A stretch of 64,000 nt of DNA, from positions 19,007,501 through 19,071,500 of the forward strand of contig JAJNNQ010000009.1 of assembly GCA_027886175.1 (NCBI GenBank), in the 5' to 3' direction. The notes beneath the pieces were generated by a model. It was not told the DNA's origin. It ran no database searches and saw only the letters and a list, made by a program, of their open reading frames with translations. This document shows positions 25,095 through 37,018 of the stretch, one piece after another. Each line of letters begins with the position of its first letter. The first letter of the stretch is position 1. Source of the DNA: Phylloscopus collybita. Taxonomy: Eukaryota; Chordata; Aves; Passeriformes; Phylloscopidae. Made by a program: the position numbers and the translations under genes.

Positions 25095-27984
25095 ATGCAT
25101 CATCAGTCTTATCTATAAGTTGCACATTTCATCTCAGCTGTTAGATTTGATTTAAAATATGCATATATATGCTGCTTATCCACTATCCCATTAGTGTCAT
25201 AGGGCCTCTTGATATGAATCAGAAAGCACATTCACAGGTGCCTTCAAAATTTTACTTAGGATATTTCAATCAATGTTTTGAATCTAATATGAAGTAACAG
25301 GGACCCTTATAAAATCATAGGGAAATATGCAGAGAATATTTTAAAGTTTTTTTACAAATGCATGAGAAAGATAAAAAACTACAGAAACAATATGTGCACA
25401 GGATGACATCCAGTATTACATGTGCCTTTGGAATTCTATCCCAGGATTGCCTATGGAAAAAAACCTGTCTTCTTTTTTCCTTTTTAAATTTTATCTCTGT
25501 ACCCTAACTTTCCTATTAGTATTTTATCTCATGAGGATAAAGACAAGATACCTCCATTTTCAAAAAATGGACTGACCCATATATGAATAATGGTTAGGTT
25601 AATGATGAGACAACATAACAGGGAGGGTGACACCTTGGAGCCTTCAGAATTTTCCCCAAAATATTTTATAAAAATTGTGATGGCAACATATATAAAAAAG
25701 TTATGCGAAGCTTGCTTGTGACTATTGCCTCTGAGGACCTTTAATGAATTCCAAATGGACAAAGGTCTTTTTCAGTAACTTTCAGCAGGAAATATGATTT
25801 CATACATTTCAAAATTATTTATTTTGGATGAGCAAGGATATGCAATTTTCTCTGGGCTAGTCTGCTTTCAAGCCTTGGCTAATTTTGAGCTGCTTTGCTG
25901 TTTGGCCCTGCACTGCTCTGCTTTGTGTGTACTAGATCCTTTCTAACACTAGTACTCCTAGAACTGTTAGTTCATATTCCCACCTCAGAAGACCATTAGG
26001 AAATTTTTAAAGAAAAAATCGAAAAGAGCTTGTGTGATCAGTCTTGTAGTTCTTGATATCAAAGGCAATGCTGTGCAGAAACATTATATTTCTGTAGCAG
26101 AAATATATGCCATACAGAGTTCCTTCAAAATGCAGAAGAGGCTATTAACACCCTAATCTTGTTCCCTGAATATATTTTCAACTAAATTTCATTTTAAAAT
26201 TAATTTTCATAAAAGCCAAAAAGTAAGGACATTCAGATTTGCAGAATTGCATAATACATCTAAGTATGGGAAAACAACAGCAGAAGAGAAGAAACAAAAA
26301 TTGGGTACCACGTGGGTGCATAATACTTGCAAGAGATAGATAAAACTGATCTAATTACCAATACAACACACCTTTCTTCAATAAAAGCACAGAAGTGTTT
26401 GTTTGAGAGTCATAGATTTATTTCTTTAATATCCTTTCCCTAGAGAGTTATCAGAGATTGTTCTCCTGCTGGAGTATATTCCCTTGTCTTGAGCTCTGAA
26501 TGTCATGTTTTGAGTGGAAAGCTGCATCTGAGTAGACACACACTGCTGAAGGAGTTGTTCTCCACTGAATCACCAGTGTCCACCTCAGCACTTTCAGCCT
26601 CCAGGGCAAGATTTTGGTATTAATGATAAATTGAATACATGAAGAATAATAATTAAAGAGCAAACTGTAATTATGAGCAACATCCAAAGGGAGAAAAAAA
26701 TCTTTGAATGTAGGCCCTAGGTTTCCTATTAGTGCATTTAGGATTAACTATAAATGGTCTTGTTAAACTCAATTAAATAGTCAATTAGATGGATTTTTCC
26801 TATTAGAACAGGATAAGAGGCTTGACTTTTAGAACTATAATGTTTGTAGGTTTTCCTTTTCTTAAGTATTACTGTGTATGGATTTCCTTTCCCTGGGAGA
26901 CAGTTAAAAAAAAAAAAAACAAAAAACAAAACCAAAAAAAAACAGAGAAAAAAATTTCTATAGAACGTCTTTAGGGGGCTTTGGCTTTTTTGTTTCTTTT
27001 GATCACTGTTCTTCCTACACTGCAAAAGCAATTAGTGACATGTCAAATGTATATCTGCCTGAGAAAGAGTGATATCCCCTTGTTAGTAGGCCTCCAAGCA
27101 ATTAGGATCTCTTTTCTTCACCTACAGTTGTCTATTTTACTAATCTTGGATCACATGTTTGCTGTCACAATTTATAGTAGATATCAGTCTAGAAATAACT
27201 GATTTCTTAGTATGTTTCATGAGTCAGGCTGAGTTATACATTCTGGTGTGTTTCCTCATACTTCCTCATACTGATTTTATCAGCTGTTGCTAATGTGTGA
27301 CAGCAAAATTATATGGAATGAAGCAAAGTGCATTTATTGCAGTACTAATATTATCACCTGTTAATACTTGACAGACCTTCCTGAGGCTATTTTTGAACAC
27401 TGCAGGAGTATAAGTGCAAGTAAACTGAGAGAAAAACTTACAAATATTTTAGATTTCTATGCGGCAGTGCTAAAATCTCTGGTCTTCAGCAGTTGTATAA
27501 CTGCTGATTAAAATTTAATTAAAAATTCACTTTGATTTTTAATTATTTTTCAGCTTTGATTAAGTGAGTTCTACACTGTGTCATAGATAAAGAGACTTGA
27601 CATCTATGAGCAGCTCTAAAATGGTCGACCAAAGACAGACAGATCTGGAGGTGGACTAAACTGTTTTTAGGGGTAAGAATCAGAAAACAAACATGGCATT
27701 TAACCCACATAGAAAGTACTTACATGGTAAAATCAGATACAACTTGCAGGCCAATTGAAAATACCCAGAGGTATAAAAGCAAATACATCAAAACAACCCC
27801 AAGCAGATCCTAGAGTGAAGAAGGACTTCCTTTTGAGTGTTGAATGTTGTCACCCTGCAACCACCATCAGACTGGTAACATGGACCGCTAGAGTCAAAAG
27901 AGCAAAGGAAGGATAAGGATAAACATAATGCCAGCAAAAGGAGTAGGTATTAGGAATTTTGTGATCTTAAAAATTTTTGTGGTA
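25095..27984. other. Unique AT-rich non-coding DNA
   Basis: No gene was found. A 39-nt A/C tract occurs at 26906-26944. A 10-bp direct duplication (CTTCCTCATA type) lies at about 27252-27271. A GC-richer stretch at about 27600-27900 could belong to the decayed LTR next to it, but I cannot align it. Confidence 0.55.
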
Positions 27985-28603
27985 CAAGAAGATAGCTCAC
28001 CAGGTGTCATTTCCACCATCAGAGATATAATTTTTGGAAGACCAATTTCCAATTAAAAACAGATTAAGATCGTAAAAAGCAGAAGTTATAAAAACACCTT
28101 CTCCTCCCAGCACACACCACAGGTTCATCTTCGCAGATTCATCTTTACTTCTTTTGTTCCCAACTATGCTGACTGTGGGAAGAATAAGATGGAGGAATGT
28201 GGTTGTGGTCATGTTATGAAACACTTGATGTCTGCTGTTCCTTATTCCTCACACGGTACCTCTGCTAAAGCTTGAGGTCCCCCTGATAGTTCCATAGACT
28301 GGATACAGTCCATGAAAAGCTCCAACATGGGTCCTTCCCACTGGCTGCAGTACTTCAGCAATTACTCCACCACAGCATCTCTGATGGCCTTAACTTTGGT
28401 CAGTAACAGGTCCACCTTGGAACCATCTTGAACTTTCTCTAACATGGTGGCAGCTCCCGCATTCGTTTCCCAGAGGCCATCCCTACAGAGCTCCTCCTCT
28501 CTCTGCTGCCAGAAATTTGATATGCAAAGGCAATGTAAATTACTTTCACAGCTACAGCAAGTCTGAAGCTGCACAAATAAATTTGGCCATAACAAGAAAC
28601 CAA
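27985..28603 (-). mobile_element. Decayed ERVL-type LTR, antisense
   Basis: Read on the minus strand, this region carries in order the landmarks of the avian LTR family also present at 45495-46776. The plus-strand text shows a CTCACC...CATTNCC segment near 28000, TAAAAACACCTTCTCC near 28088, a CTGCTGTTCC segment near 28230, and a CTCCAACATGGGTCCTTCCC block near 28320. The last is followed by a GGCTGCAGTACTTCAGCAATT block, characteristic of the tandem GGGACCCA-type units of that LTR. The copy is diverged, and both ends are approximate because no terminal TG/CA pair or target duplication could be placed. No internal retroviral sequence was seen. Confidence 0.6.
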
Positions 28604-28606
28604 ATT

Positions 28607-28884
28607 TGGCTAGCCTAGTTCATTAAAGAGTAGAACTAAACGAGTCCCCAGGTGAGGCAATGATAGGTTGAACTCAAAAAGGGGACCCCTGCCAATCCCA
28701 TTCAATCATGAACACAGACATACCACTGGCCAGGGAGCTGGGCGGTGCTGAGACCCCAACCAATCAAATGTTCAAACATGGTAATTTTGAACCCCCTATT
28801 AAAATGGGGGACCCAACAATAAATTTCAGCTGTTGTTGCATGACCTTCAGTGTGTTCAGTCGTGTTCCTGTCTCCAAAACTACA
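28607..28884 (+). mobile_element. ERVK-like solo LTR (about 280 bp)
   Basis: The order of signals is that of a retroviral LTR on the plus strand. There are CCAAT boxes near 28692 and 28762, a TATA-like CTATTAAAA at about 28796-28804, and a poly-A signal AATAAA at 28818-28823. A U5 segment with TTGCATGACC and GTCGTGTTCCTGTCTCC then ends in ACTACA at 28884. From memory this U5 resembles avian beta-retrovirus-like (ERVK) LTRs. The 3' boundary is fairly secure. The 5' boundary is a guess, because no 6-bp target duplication could be matched to the right flank (AACCTA). It abuts the antisense LTR at 27985-28603. Confidence 0.6.
28796..28823 (+). promoter_or_regulatory. LTR core: TATA-like box and poly-A signal
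   Basis: CTATTAAAATGG is followed about 20 bases later by AATAAA (28818-28823), within the ERVK-like LTR. Two upstream CCAAT motifs support a U3 promoter. Activity is unknown. Confidence 0.5.
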
Positions 28885-29164
28885 AACCTAATATAATAGA
28901 ATACAAATAATAAATTTTGTTCTTTATATTTTATGTCTTTCCTTTCTACCCCTTAATAGATCTGAGAGTAATAGGGTGTGGCATTTTTATCTAGAGGGCT
29001 TAAAATAGCATTTTGAGAAAATGTCAAAATGCTATTTAGACGTCTGTATTTTTAGCATGTATTCAAATAAGCAAAAATAAGAGGTCATTGAAATCTTGTT
29101 CTTAACATGAATTGAAATCCAAACTCACAACATGCTACTATCATGCTTAACTTGAATAAAACTG

Positions 29165-29245
29165 TAGATTATATTTAGCTCAAGAGATCAGACTAGATGG
29201 TCTTGAAAGCAAATTTTGGTTTTCACCTCTCTGTATTAGAAGCTT
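29165..29245 (+). mobile_element. Possible CR1 3'-end remnant
   Basis: The segment AGACTAGATGGTCTTGAAAG at about 29192-29211 resembles the GGACTAGATGATCTTNAAGG block that lies just upstream of the CR1 3' terminus. The expected ATTCTATGA units are not clear downstream, so this is weak. Confidence 0.3.
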
Positions 29246-29496
29246 GCCCTTTCATTGCATATCCTCTGATAATATAGCCGCTGGCATAGCAATAGTTAGA
29301 CTTCCAGTTCTTTAGAATTTCCCTTTCAGAAAAAATTAAAAAAAATATATTAATCAGGTGAAACTTAACCATTTTTATAGCTGTTCAAGAAATCAGTTTC
29401 TGGTTATCATTGAATGTCACATCTCTGTCCCAGTAATTTATTTTAATAATGTATTTTACACATAGGTAATCACTTAATTTTTCTACTCCAAAAGCA

Positions 29497-29571
29497 GGTT
29501 TTTGGTTTTGTGTTTGTTTGTTTTTGGTTTGGTGTTTTTGTTTTGTTTGTTTTTTTGTGGGTGTTTTTTTT
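29497..29571 (-). repeat. 75-nt pure G/T tract (A/C on minus strand)
   Basis: Only G and T occur, as TTTG, TTTGG and TTTTG units ending in a T run. It is the same tract type as at 18613. The 60-codon plus-strand frame across it is an artefact. Confidence 0.95.
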
Positions 29572-32389
29572 CAGTTTTAAACATCTCTGCTAATCCCATT
29601 CAATTTTCTCTACCCTGGAATAACTATTTTTTCAAAAAGTTAATAGTTATTGGTGTAATAGGTGGTCAACAACTAATACCCTAGGCTACCTGCAGAGACA
29701 AAAAAATAAATATGTACGAGATCTAGAACTTAACTTGAAATGCCAGGTGAAGCCTGTTTATTTTTTTCCCCCTAGAAATTATATATTGTGTTATTCGTAT
29801 CATAACTTATTTCAGTACTATGTAGTATGAAATCAATCTCTCTTGTGATCTTCCTGAAAAAATGCTATTCTTATTTTTAGCATATTTTAGCATCTTTAAA
29901 TTGATGGGAATTTTTTAGAGGTACGTACTCTGATTAACAGGGACAAAGCTATTTTGAATATCTACTTCTACTCTGCATTAAAATGTAATGATTGCTATTA
30001 AGGCTCTTTAGATAATTCTATCATGTATAACTCATTTAAATGAAATTATGTAAAATGCACATATAATCCAATAAACAAAAAATAATGATTTTATCTATTT
30101 TTGATCTTACTATATGAAAAGCATAAAAACTGCTGCTGATAAAGCTATATGGTGACAGTTTTAAACTCCATCTGACTTGTCAGAACCTGTTCTACATTCC
30201 AAAGTCCATTTTGTCTAGATTTTAATTTGATATGTTTTGTACAAGTGTGTAGATCACTTTGTAGGGTTATTTTGAGAAAGAAATGTTTTAAAGAGCTTTT
30301 AAATTCCTACACAATTTATGTTTTAAGAGTCATAAGGGAAATTAACTTATGTCATTCCTGCATCAGTAAGTGGACATTAAGCAGATCTATGGATAGCATT
30401 CTGCCACTAAATGGAAACCATGTTGACTTTCAAATACCACAGAAAACAGAGAGAAAAAATGAACACAGAAAAAGGATGATAATGAAGAAAATAGTTTTGA
30501 ACTTCAACTCAGGACTTCAGAAGGCAGAATAACATTATAGTCCTTTTCTTAGATTACAGAAGTCATATACAAATTGTTTTATATTCTTTGTTCTTGCTCA
30601 GTATTTCAAAAGTCACTCCCTCTCTTATGATTTTTTAGATATTATTTTTTTCATAATTTTATGTCTTCTATTTTGAATGACATACTGTAGTTGGTTCAAG
30701 GATAATTTAGTCTGTATCAGCATGAATTATCTCTCTAATTTTATTGAATGTTAGTTTCCTCTTGCACATTCTTTTCCCACCAGCTCATTGTAACACCATA
30801 ACACTTAGAAGAAAGAAAAGCTGCATGCCTTTTCTTGGCCATTTTCAGTTGTTTGCTTCACAAAGAGGTAATATAATTTGAACTGGATTTATCTTTTATC
30901 TCCTCAAATTTCCTGCAAGGACCCAGTAAATTTTAAAAGGCTGTTACTTTTCAGCTAAGAAGTATCTGGCTTTCAATGATAGATGAGCTGATGCTTCAGT
31001 CAAGAATCTGTAGCACACATACTTTGCAAAGTGCTTTGGTTTCTTTAGCTAAAGGTTAAACAGTGTCAGTTATTATTATGTTGTTATTATTATCATTAAT
31101 AATTTGTTCTTTTCATGAATGCATCAATGTGAATAAGTATTTTGAAGTGTTGGATGTTGATCTGTAACTGCCTCTTACTGCAATCAGAGCAGAAAGACAT
31201 GAAAAGATGCAAAATGACAAGTAGTTATAGACAAAGTGAAAGCAAAACAAGCTGAAATAGCTTATTTTGAGAAAAAATGTTAACATGCTGTCTTATTTGT
31301 TAAAACAAGACATCCTGTTTCTTTGTATTAAATACAATTCTAATTTGAATTGGAGATCCATGAATAAGTCACTGTCAAAAGGGCCTTTCCCTCTCAGATG
31401 TAGCAATTGAAAAAAAAAATATATATATCACAGAAGGGCTTTTTGGTATTTATACACACACATCAGAGAGCTAGAAACTACTATGGTAGAGTAATTAGAA
31501 GACTGCTCAGTTAGGTCAGTTTTAATTTTTAAAACTGAACTTTACTGATTACACACATTGAGCAGGTGCTTATAAGTGATAATAATTTCTTGCACAGTAT
31601 GAACTATTTTCATAACAAATGCAAAAATCTTAGCTCATAACACTTCTAAACTGGCTCTGAATTTAACATACAATGAGTGATGCAGTGTGGTGGGTCCACC
31701 TGCAGTTCTTGGTAGTTTTTAGTGACCAAGGTGTGGATGTTTCAACTTGAATGCTCCTAATCAGAGATAGGTGGGATTGTTCTTGCTTTCCAGTTTTCAT
31801 TTCTTTAATTTGTCTATGCCTGATGGTTTTTATGCATTTGCCTCCATCCCCTGCTTCTGAAACTGTTTTTCTTTGTGTACTTGAGGAGTTGTAATAACAT
31901 TTTGCCATGTTATACTTCCTTTTTCTTGTTGTCTGGAAACTTCTTCCTTCTACTTTCTACATGCAGTTACACCCAGCCTCTTTGGTGATGATATTGCTTA
32001 CATAATTATGTAAAACGATGTTCTATTATGACATCACAGTGTTACAAATTCCTTATAAATTACTTCTATTCTTTATATTATTTTATTCTTCCTTATAAAT
32101 TACTTTCAATCACACTTTTATTCAGCCTCAAGATTGTTACTCACCCTGTTAGCTTATTTATATTAGGACTGCTTTCTGGTTTAGTATTATGAAAACATGG
32201 AAACATTTTAGTTGTCAATAATCTTTGGAGGTACATCAGGCTACTCAAGATTTTTCCTAGACAATCAGGAATAGCTCCTCAGGTGAATATGCCATACCTC
32301 TCTCAGCAACCTTCTCCAGTATGACACCATCCTTATCTTGCAGTGCTTTTTCTTATATCTTATCTAGTGTAATTAGTTTTGATTGCCTT

Positions 32390-32722
32390 TCAACTGTGCA
32401 CCTGTGAGAAGTGTGTCCCTTCAATTTAAACTTTCATTAGGTACCTTAAGACATTCTTTGACTTCTCTTTAGGCTGAATGAACCTAAATTTGTCTTACTT
32501 TTCATGTATCTCACGTTTTATGACCACTGTGATGGACTACTGCTGTATTTCCTCCAGTTTGTGAGTCTCTTGTATGGAATAGCTTTGGACACCATATTCC
32601 AGATTAAATTGCAAAAGTGCCAAATAGAGTGGAACAATTACTGTCTTTGACCTGCTGCTATGCTTTCCCTTGTGCAGCCTAGTATGAATATTGTAGGATC
32701 TAGTTAATTCCTTCACTTAAAT
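32390..32722 (-). mobile_element. Old CR1 LINE fragment (end of ORF2 and start of 3' UTR)
   Basis: The antisense text keeps CR1 landmarks in order. These are GTGAGAAGTGTGTCCCTTC near 32404 (CR1 3' UTR, GTAAAAAGTCCCTCTCC type), TTAGGTACCTTAAGAC near 32437, and TCTCTTTAGGCTGAATGAACC near 32465 (the FSLEKRRL region of ORF2). Further along come CCTCCAGTTTGTG near 32552, ACACCATATTCCAG near 32590 and GTGCCAAATAGAGTGGAACAA near 32616 (the LYSAL/LW region). The divergence is high, with many indels, so this is an old copy. It is non-coding now. The terminal ATTCTATGA units were not found. Confidence 0.75.
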
Positions 32723-32838
32723 GTCTCACAGTTGCATAAGATTACTTCTTTTGGTCTGATATCCAAAGGGGAAAGAGACATAAAACATGGATAAGTAATA
32801 TGTGTGTGAATAAACAAAAGTTCCTTTCGGTATATCTG

Positions 32839-32881
<43 letters not shown>

Positions 32882-32900
32882 AAAAAAACACCAACCAAAC
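32839..32900 (+). repeat. 41-base poly-A run followed by A/C tail
   Basis: An uninterrupted run of 41 A (32839-32879) is followed by 21 bases of A and C only. No retroposon body can be recognised immediately upstream. Its length may be inexact, because homopolymers are error-prone in assemblies. Confidence 0.95.
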
Positions 32901-33794
32901 TTATTGACATATCAGCTATGCAGTTGGGTTTTATATGTCCTTTTGTCTAGACTTTTAGGTGCTCAGTTGGTTGAAGCAGGCACTTCCTCCTACCGTGACT
33001 TTCCCCTTTAACATTGTGTCTTTGATAGCAGTTTAATCACAGTGGGTATAATGCAAGTATGTTTTCATCTGTGAACGGAAGTCTATCAAAAGAAGACAGC
33101 TTGTTAAATACTGAAACACTGATATTAGCATCCCCTGTACATTAGTAGATGATAACAGATGCTGTAATAATTAAATGACATAAGAATTAAAACTGGAATT
33201 GAGTGCAGGTGCCATTTTCAGACTATGCAGATTTTTCAAATATACAAGAAAAATACAAGAAATTCAGGCCTTGAGAATAAATTCTGGTTATTTCTGACTG
33301 GAAAATTCAAGTCCATTAAATAATCAACAGTATTTAAAGTGTTTCTGACCTGTCAAAACATTTTCTTTCACAGAAATGGTAAAAATATTTGAAAGAAGAA
33401 TGTAGTCATAATAATTTATGGTAATTTGGTGATCCTTAGTCTATGTCATTTGTTATACTATCATGTTATTCATTGTAAAAATCCATTCCCTGTAAAGTGA
33501 TTTCTTCTAATTGTAGAACAATACGTGCATTTAAGGCAGGAACATGTTAGGATCCTTCTCAACCTTCCTTACATCCAGAGCACTGTGTCTCACACTTCAG
33601 ACTTTAGTGTGTTAGCTGTAAATTGAAGTATGTGGAATTTCTCCAAGAAGCGTGAAATCAAGTTCCAGTTTTGCAAGTGAACATTTTTCCCCTTGAGCGG
33701 CAAATACAGTGTAGAGGATGCATGGTCAGCATACCAATAAAATCTTACTTTTTTTACAAGTTAGGAAGTTAAAACACAAAGAGAAGACCACACC

Positions 33795-33825
<31 letters not shown>

Positions 33826-35317
33826 CAGTTCAAGGCCAGATGAGAAATCTGCATTCTGGCATTAAAAGCAAAGCTGCTAGATCATGAATCCCCAAATTTG
33901 GTATTTTGCAGAATTCATGTCTGCAAATTGTTGAAAAAATGTTAGAAAGCTGTCTGCTCTTGTCAGAATCCACAGTTGGAGCTTAGCCTGAGGTTTGGAG
34001 GGGAGTAACTCTGATGAACTCAGCATAAGCTTTATTGGCTAGTTGTAAATATCTCTACACCAAAACACTTGGGGCATATTTTCCCCTAACAGTCTAACTA
34101 AAGTGAAGTATTTGATGTGAAAAATTGGATTTCTTCCCATATTGCAATATAAAGAATAAGAATGATCCACCAGGGGTAAATTCATATCATACAGGTTACC
34201 TCCTGTAACCTGCCTGTAATTTCAATTGTAAATACAAATTATATTTGTGTCTTTAGCTGCCTGGGTATTTCCATCCATTTTTAACAATTATTTGTTTCAA
34301 TGAAATTATAATATTGATTTAACCACTGAACAAACAATAACAAAAACATCTTGGAGTCTTAGAACTGTCTAAATGAGAAAGACAAAAGGAATGCTGCTAT
34401 CTCCCTTTTACAGATAGGGAGCTGAAGCACAATACAATTACTTAGTTTGCAAATGCTTTTCATCAGCAATGTATACATAATGCAGTGATTCACAAATCAC
34501 AGGTACAGTAGCTAGCTCTGAGCAAGATATGTCTAGAACCCGAACTGGTTGTTGTTTTAATAGTTAATTAAATTTAATAATCAAATTGTTGTTTTAATAA
34601 GATAATTCTAGAATAAAAAAAAATATAGCAACATTAGGCTTTTCTCAACTGAGAAAAAAAAAAAAAAAAAAGGCAGAACTGCACCATAGCATATGTCATA
34701 GTTATCCTGAGATATTAACTAGCAGCCCTGCATTTTGCCATGCAGAGTTCATGCTTGGTAGTGATACTTCATGAACAGCAAACACCAAGAATTGAACCTA
34801 TATCTAAGATACCCATTTCCATAATGTATTCTAATGCTAATGCTTAGTCCTCGGATTGCAAGGCTTTCTATTACCACTGCCTCGTGTAACAAACAACCCC
34901 AAGACCTAAACCCAAGAAAATAACTTCTTTCAAGTTCTGATAAGAAAAATTCTGTTTCTAACTTAAGAAGAGATTTAAAGTTGTGAATTTAGCAAACACA
35001 AACACACGGATTATTTTTATACTAAATAGCCAAGATATAACACATAGCTTTAGCACTGATGATTTTTGTTTTGGACAGCTCCTGAGGAACTTTTTTATGG
35101 AAACAATTCTCAGTTAACTGATTTTCTTCACTGTACCTCATTTTGGACTGTAAAAACATTGGGACAGAATAGAAAAATTCCAAAGTACATTTCAGAGTGA
35201 TTAAACAACACTACAATTTCTACATATCATAGTGAAAATAAATAAAAGACTGAAAAAGATCTCTCTCACACACCTTCTTAGCTCATGGATTGTGGCAAGG
35301 CAACTTCATTAATAAGT
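32901..35317. other. Unique AT-rich non-coding DNA
   Basis: No gene was found. A 29-base A run sits at 33795-33823, inside an A/C tract that starts at 33787. An 18-base A run is at 34654-34671. Short direct repeats of TTGTTGTTTTAATA occur near 34550 and 34587. Confidence 0.6.
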
Positions 35318-35585
35318 ATAGAATCATTTTTGCATCATGCAGGCCAACTGTCAATGCAGCGCTTCCACTCCATCCCCTAAACTACTGGAAAAAAACCACA
35401 TCACCCAATGTTAGATTCAGATGCCTCTTGAAGACCTCCAGGGATGGTGACTCCACCACACCTTGGGCAATCCATTCCAATGTCTGACCACCCTAACAGA
35501 GAAAAAAAATGTTTCTAATATCTAATCTGAATCTCCCCTGTTTTAGCTTAGGGCCATTTCCTCTAGTCCTGTTCACTGTAGGCAT
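35318..35585 (-). mobile_element. CR1 LINE 3' end, antisense
   Basis: Recognisable CR1 3' UTR blocks appear antisense: GGCCAACTGTCAATGCAGC near 35342, CTCCAGGGATGGTGACTCC near 35437, CAATCCATTCCAATG near 35468, GACCACCCTAACAG near 35485, TTCTAATATCTAATCTGAATC near 35513 and GGGCCATTTCCTCTAGTCCTG near 35550. Only a partial TAGAATCATT remains of the terminal repeat at the low-coordinate end, and the fragment stops at about 35585, so the body is missing as in most CR1 copies. A 65-codon plus-strand frame (35290-35487) is derived from it. Confidence 0.88.
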
Positions 35586-35894
35586 GGAAAAATACATGAA
35601 ACTCAAGTTTGTTCTACAGTTATAACTGTAATGTAACTTGTGGGAAACACTAAAAGTAAAAAGGATTTTTAGGAGCTGAACAAACAGGCCTTAAACAGAA
35701 AAAGCTGAGAACTCAGAATCTGCTGTAACTGAAAAAAAGTTTGGAACTAGAAAAGATAGAGTAGTATATAGTAGTATAGCAAACACGGACTTGGGAAATA
35801 AAGGCTGAGTTTCTAGGTTTGAATAAATCTTAACACTGCAGAAAATATATGTCTGACAAAACAGGAGAAGGTCTTAAGCTTAATAAGGGTATTG

Positions 35895-37018
35895 TGTATT
35901 GTTAATAGAAAGGCATACAAACGAGTGCCCAGCTGCATGAGGGATCCTGGCTCCAGCCCTGGCCTGAGTCTGCCACCTTCAGTCATTTCCCAGGGAGAAA
36001 CCAGCATGCCCTCTCCAGACCTGGCAGAATCTTAACTCTTTCACTGCACAGATGAAGCTTGCAAAGCACTAACCCCTCTCTGAGTGCAAGAAAAGAGAGA
36101 GTGAGAGACATGTCAAGAGACAATATGAAGATATGAGGGTCAGTGAAAAGAGAAGTTATATCCAAGATGAGGAGATGGAGTAGATGCCTTGGGGTCTGGG
36201 CTCTTTTGTGAACCATGGTTAACAGACTGTAATATACTAGAATATCCCTTTAAACCATGGAAAAAAGTATGCATTTGAGGAGATGATGAGAGTATTCAGA
36301 CTGTAGATTTGAGCAAAGGTATTTGTGATGGACTAAGTAAATACTGAAGTAGCTGTGATCTCATGATAAGCTTGAACAGAGTAAGAGAAAGTGATATGAA
36401 GCCCTCTTCCCTCCAGGGAAAAAGGTCTCTGTTTCTTGAGATGAAGGCGATTTTAGAGGTAGATGAAGAGAAACCTTTGCTTTTGGAACTGTTTTAAAAA
36501 GTCTTTAAAAATGATACCCCAATGAATTTCATGGCCCATATGCAGCTGTGGGAAAGGCTGCATACTATGGGAGGGGTCTCGCAATTGCAGACTTCCCCAG
36601 GCAGCTGTTTTTGTGAGAGTTAAAAGCTGCAAGCAGATTGTTCTTTCTTGTGGAAAGTTACCATAACCGACCAAAAGAGACTTCTCTCTTTAAACGGACT
36701 GATGAAAGACTATTTTATAAGTGGTACTGACCCGGACCTCCATGTCCTTATATGTTGTCTGTGAGGAAAAAAAAAGAAGCTGTTGGGGGAAAGGGAAGTG
36801 TTTTGAAAGTTTTATTCTGATTCTTATTAATATTTTTTTTCCTCTCTTGTGGTTGTGTTAATAAACTTGTCTTTATACCTTTTAAATTTGAGTCTGCTTT
36901 GCTTTTCTCCAAATACTATCTCACAGCAGAAAGAGAGTAAATGATTATGATAGGCACTCAGACCACTACACAAATTTTGGGAAACAGAAACTGGTGAACA
37001 TGAAACCACTACATGTAT
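35895..37018 (+). mobile_element. Solo LTR of an ERVL-like retrovirus with 5-bp target duplication
   Basis: The LTR proper is 35900-37013 (1,114 bp), starting TGTTAATAG and ending ACCACTACA. TGTAT stands directly outside both ends (35895-35899 and 37014-37018), consistent with a 5-bp target-site duplication of the ERVL type. A TATA box (TTTTATAAG) lies at about 36713-36721, and AATAAA is at 36860-36865 with a T-rich stretch upstream. These place transcription on the plus strand. From memory, the block after the TATA box and the segment around the poly-A signal match a common avian LTR. No gag, pol or env sequence or second LTR follows, so this is a recombined solo LTR. The 3' end is more certain than the 5' end, where the TSD is the main support. 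Confidence 0.75.
36713..36865 (+). promoter_or_regulatory. LTR TATA box and poly-A signal
   Basis: TTTTATAAG at about 36713-36721 and AATAAA at 36860-36865 define the likely U3/R and R/U5 parts of the solo LTR. Promoter activity cannot be judged from sequence. Confidence 0.55.

Larger units (their letters stand above)
28885..32389. other. Unique AT-rich non-coding DNA
   Basis: No gene was found. A hairpin with 12-bp arms (AAATAGCATTTT at 29003-29014 and its complement at 29026-29037) is present. A 101-codon plus frame at 30227-30532 has no recognisable domain. Frames at 31663-31908 (minus) are also unremarkable. Confidence 0.6.
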
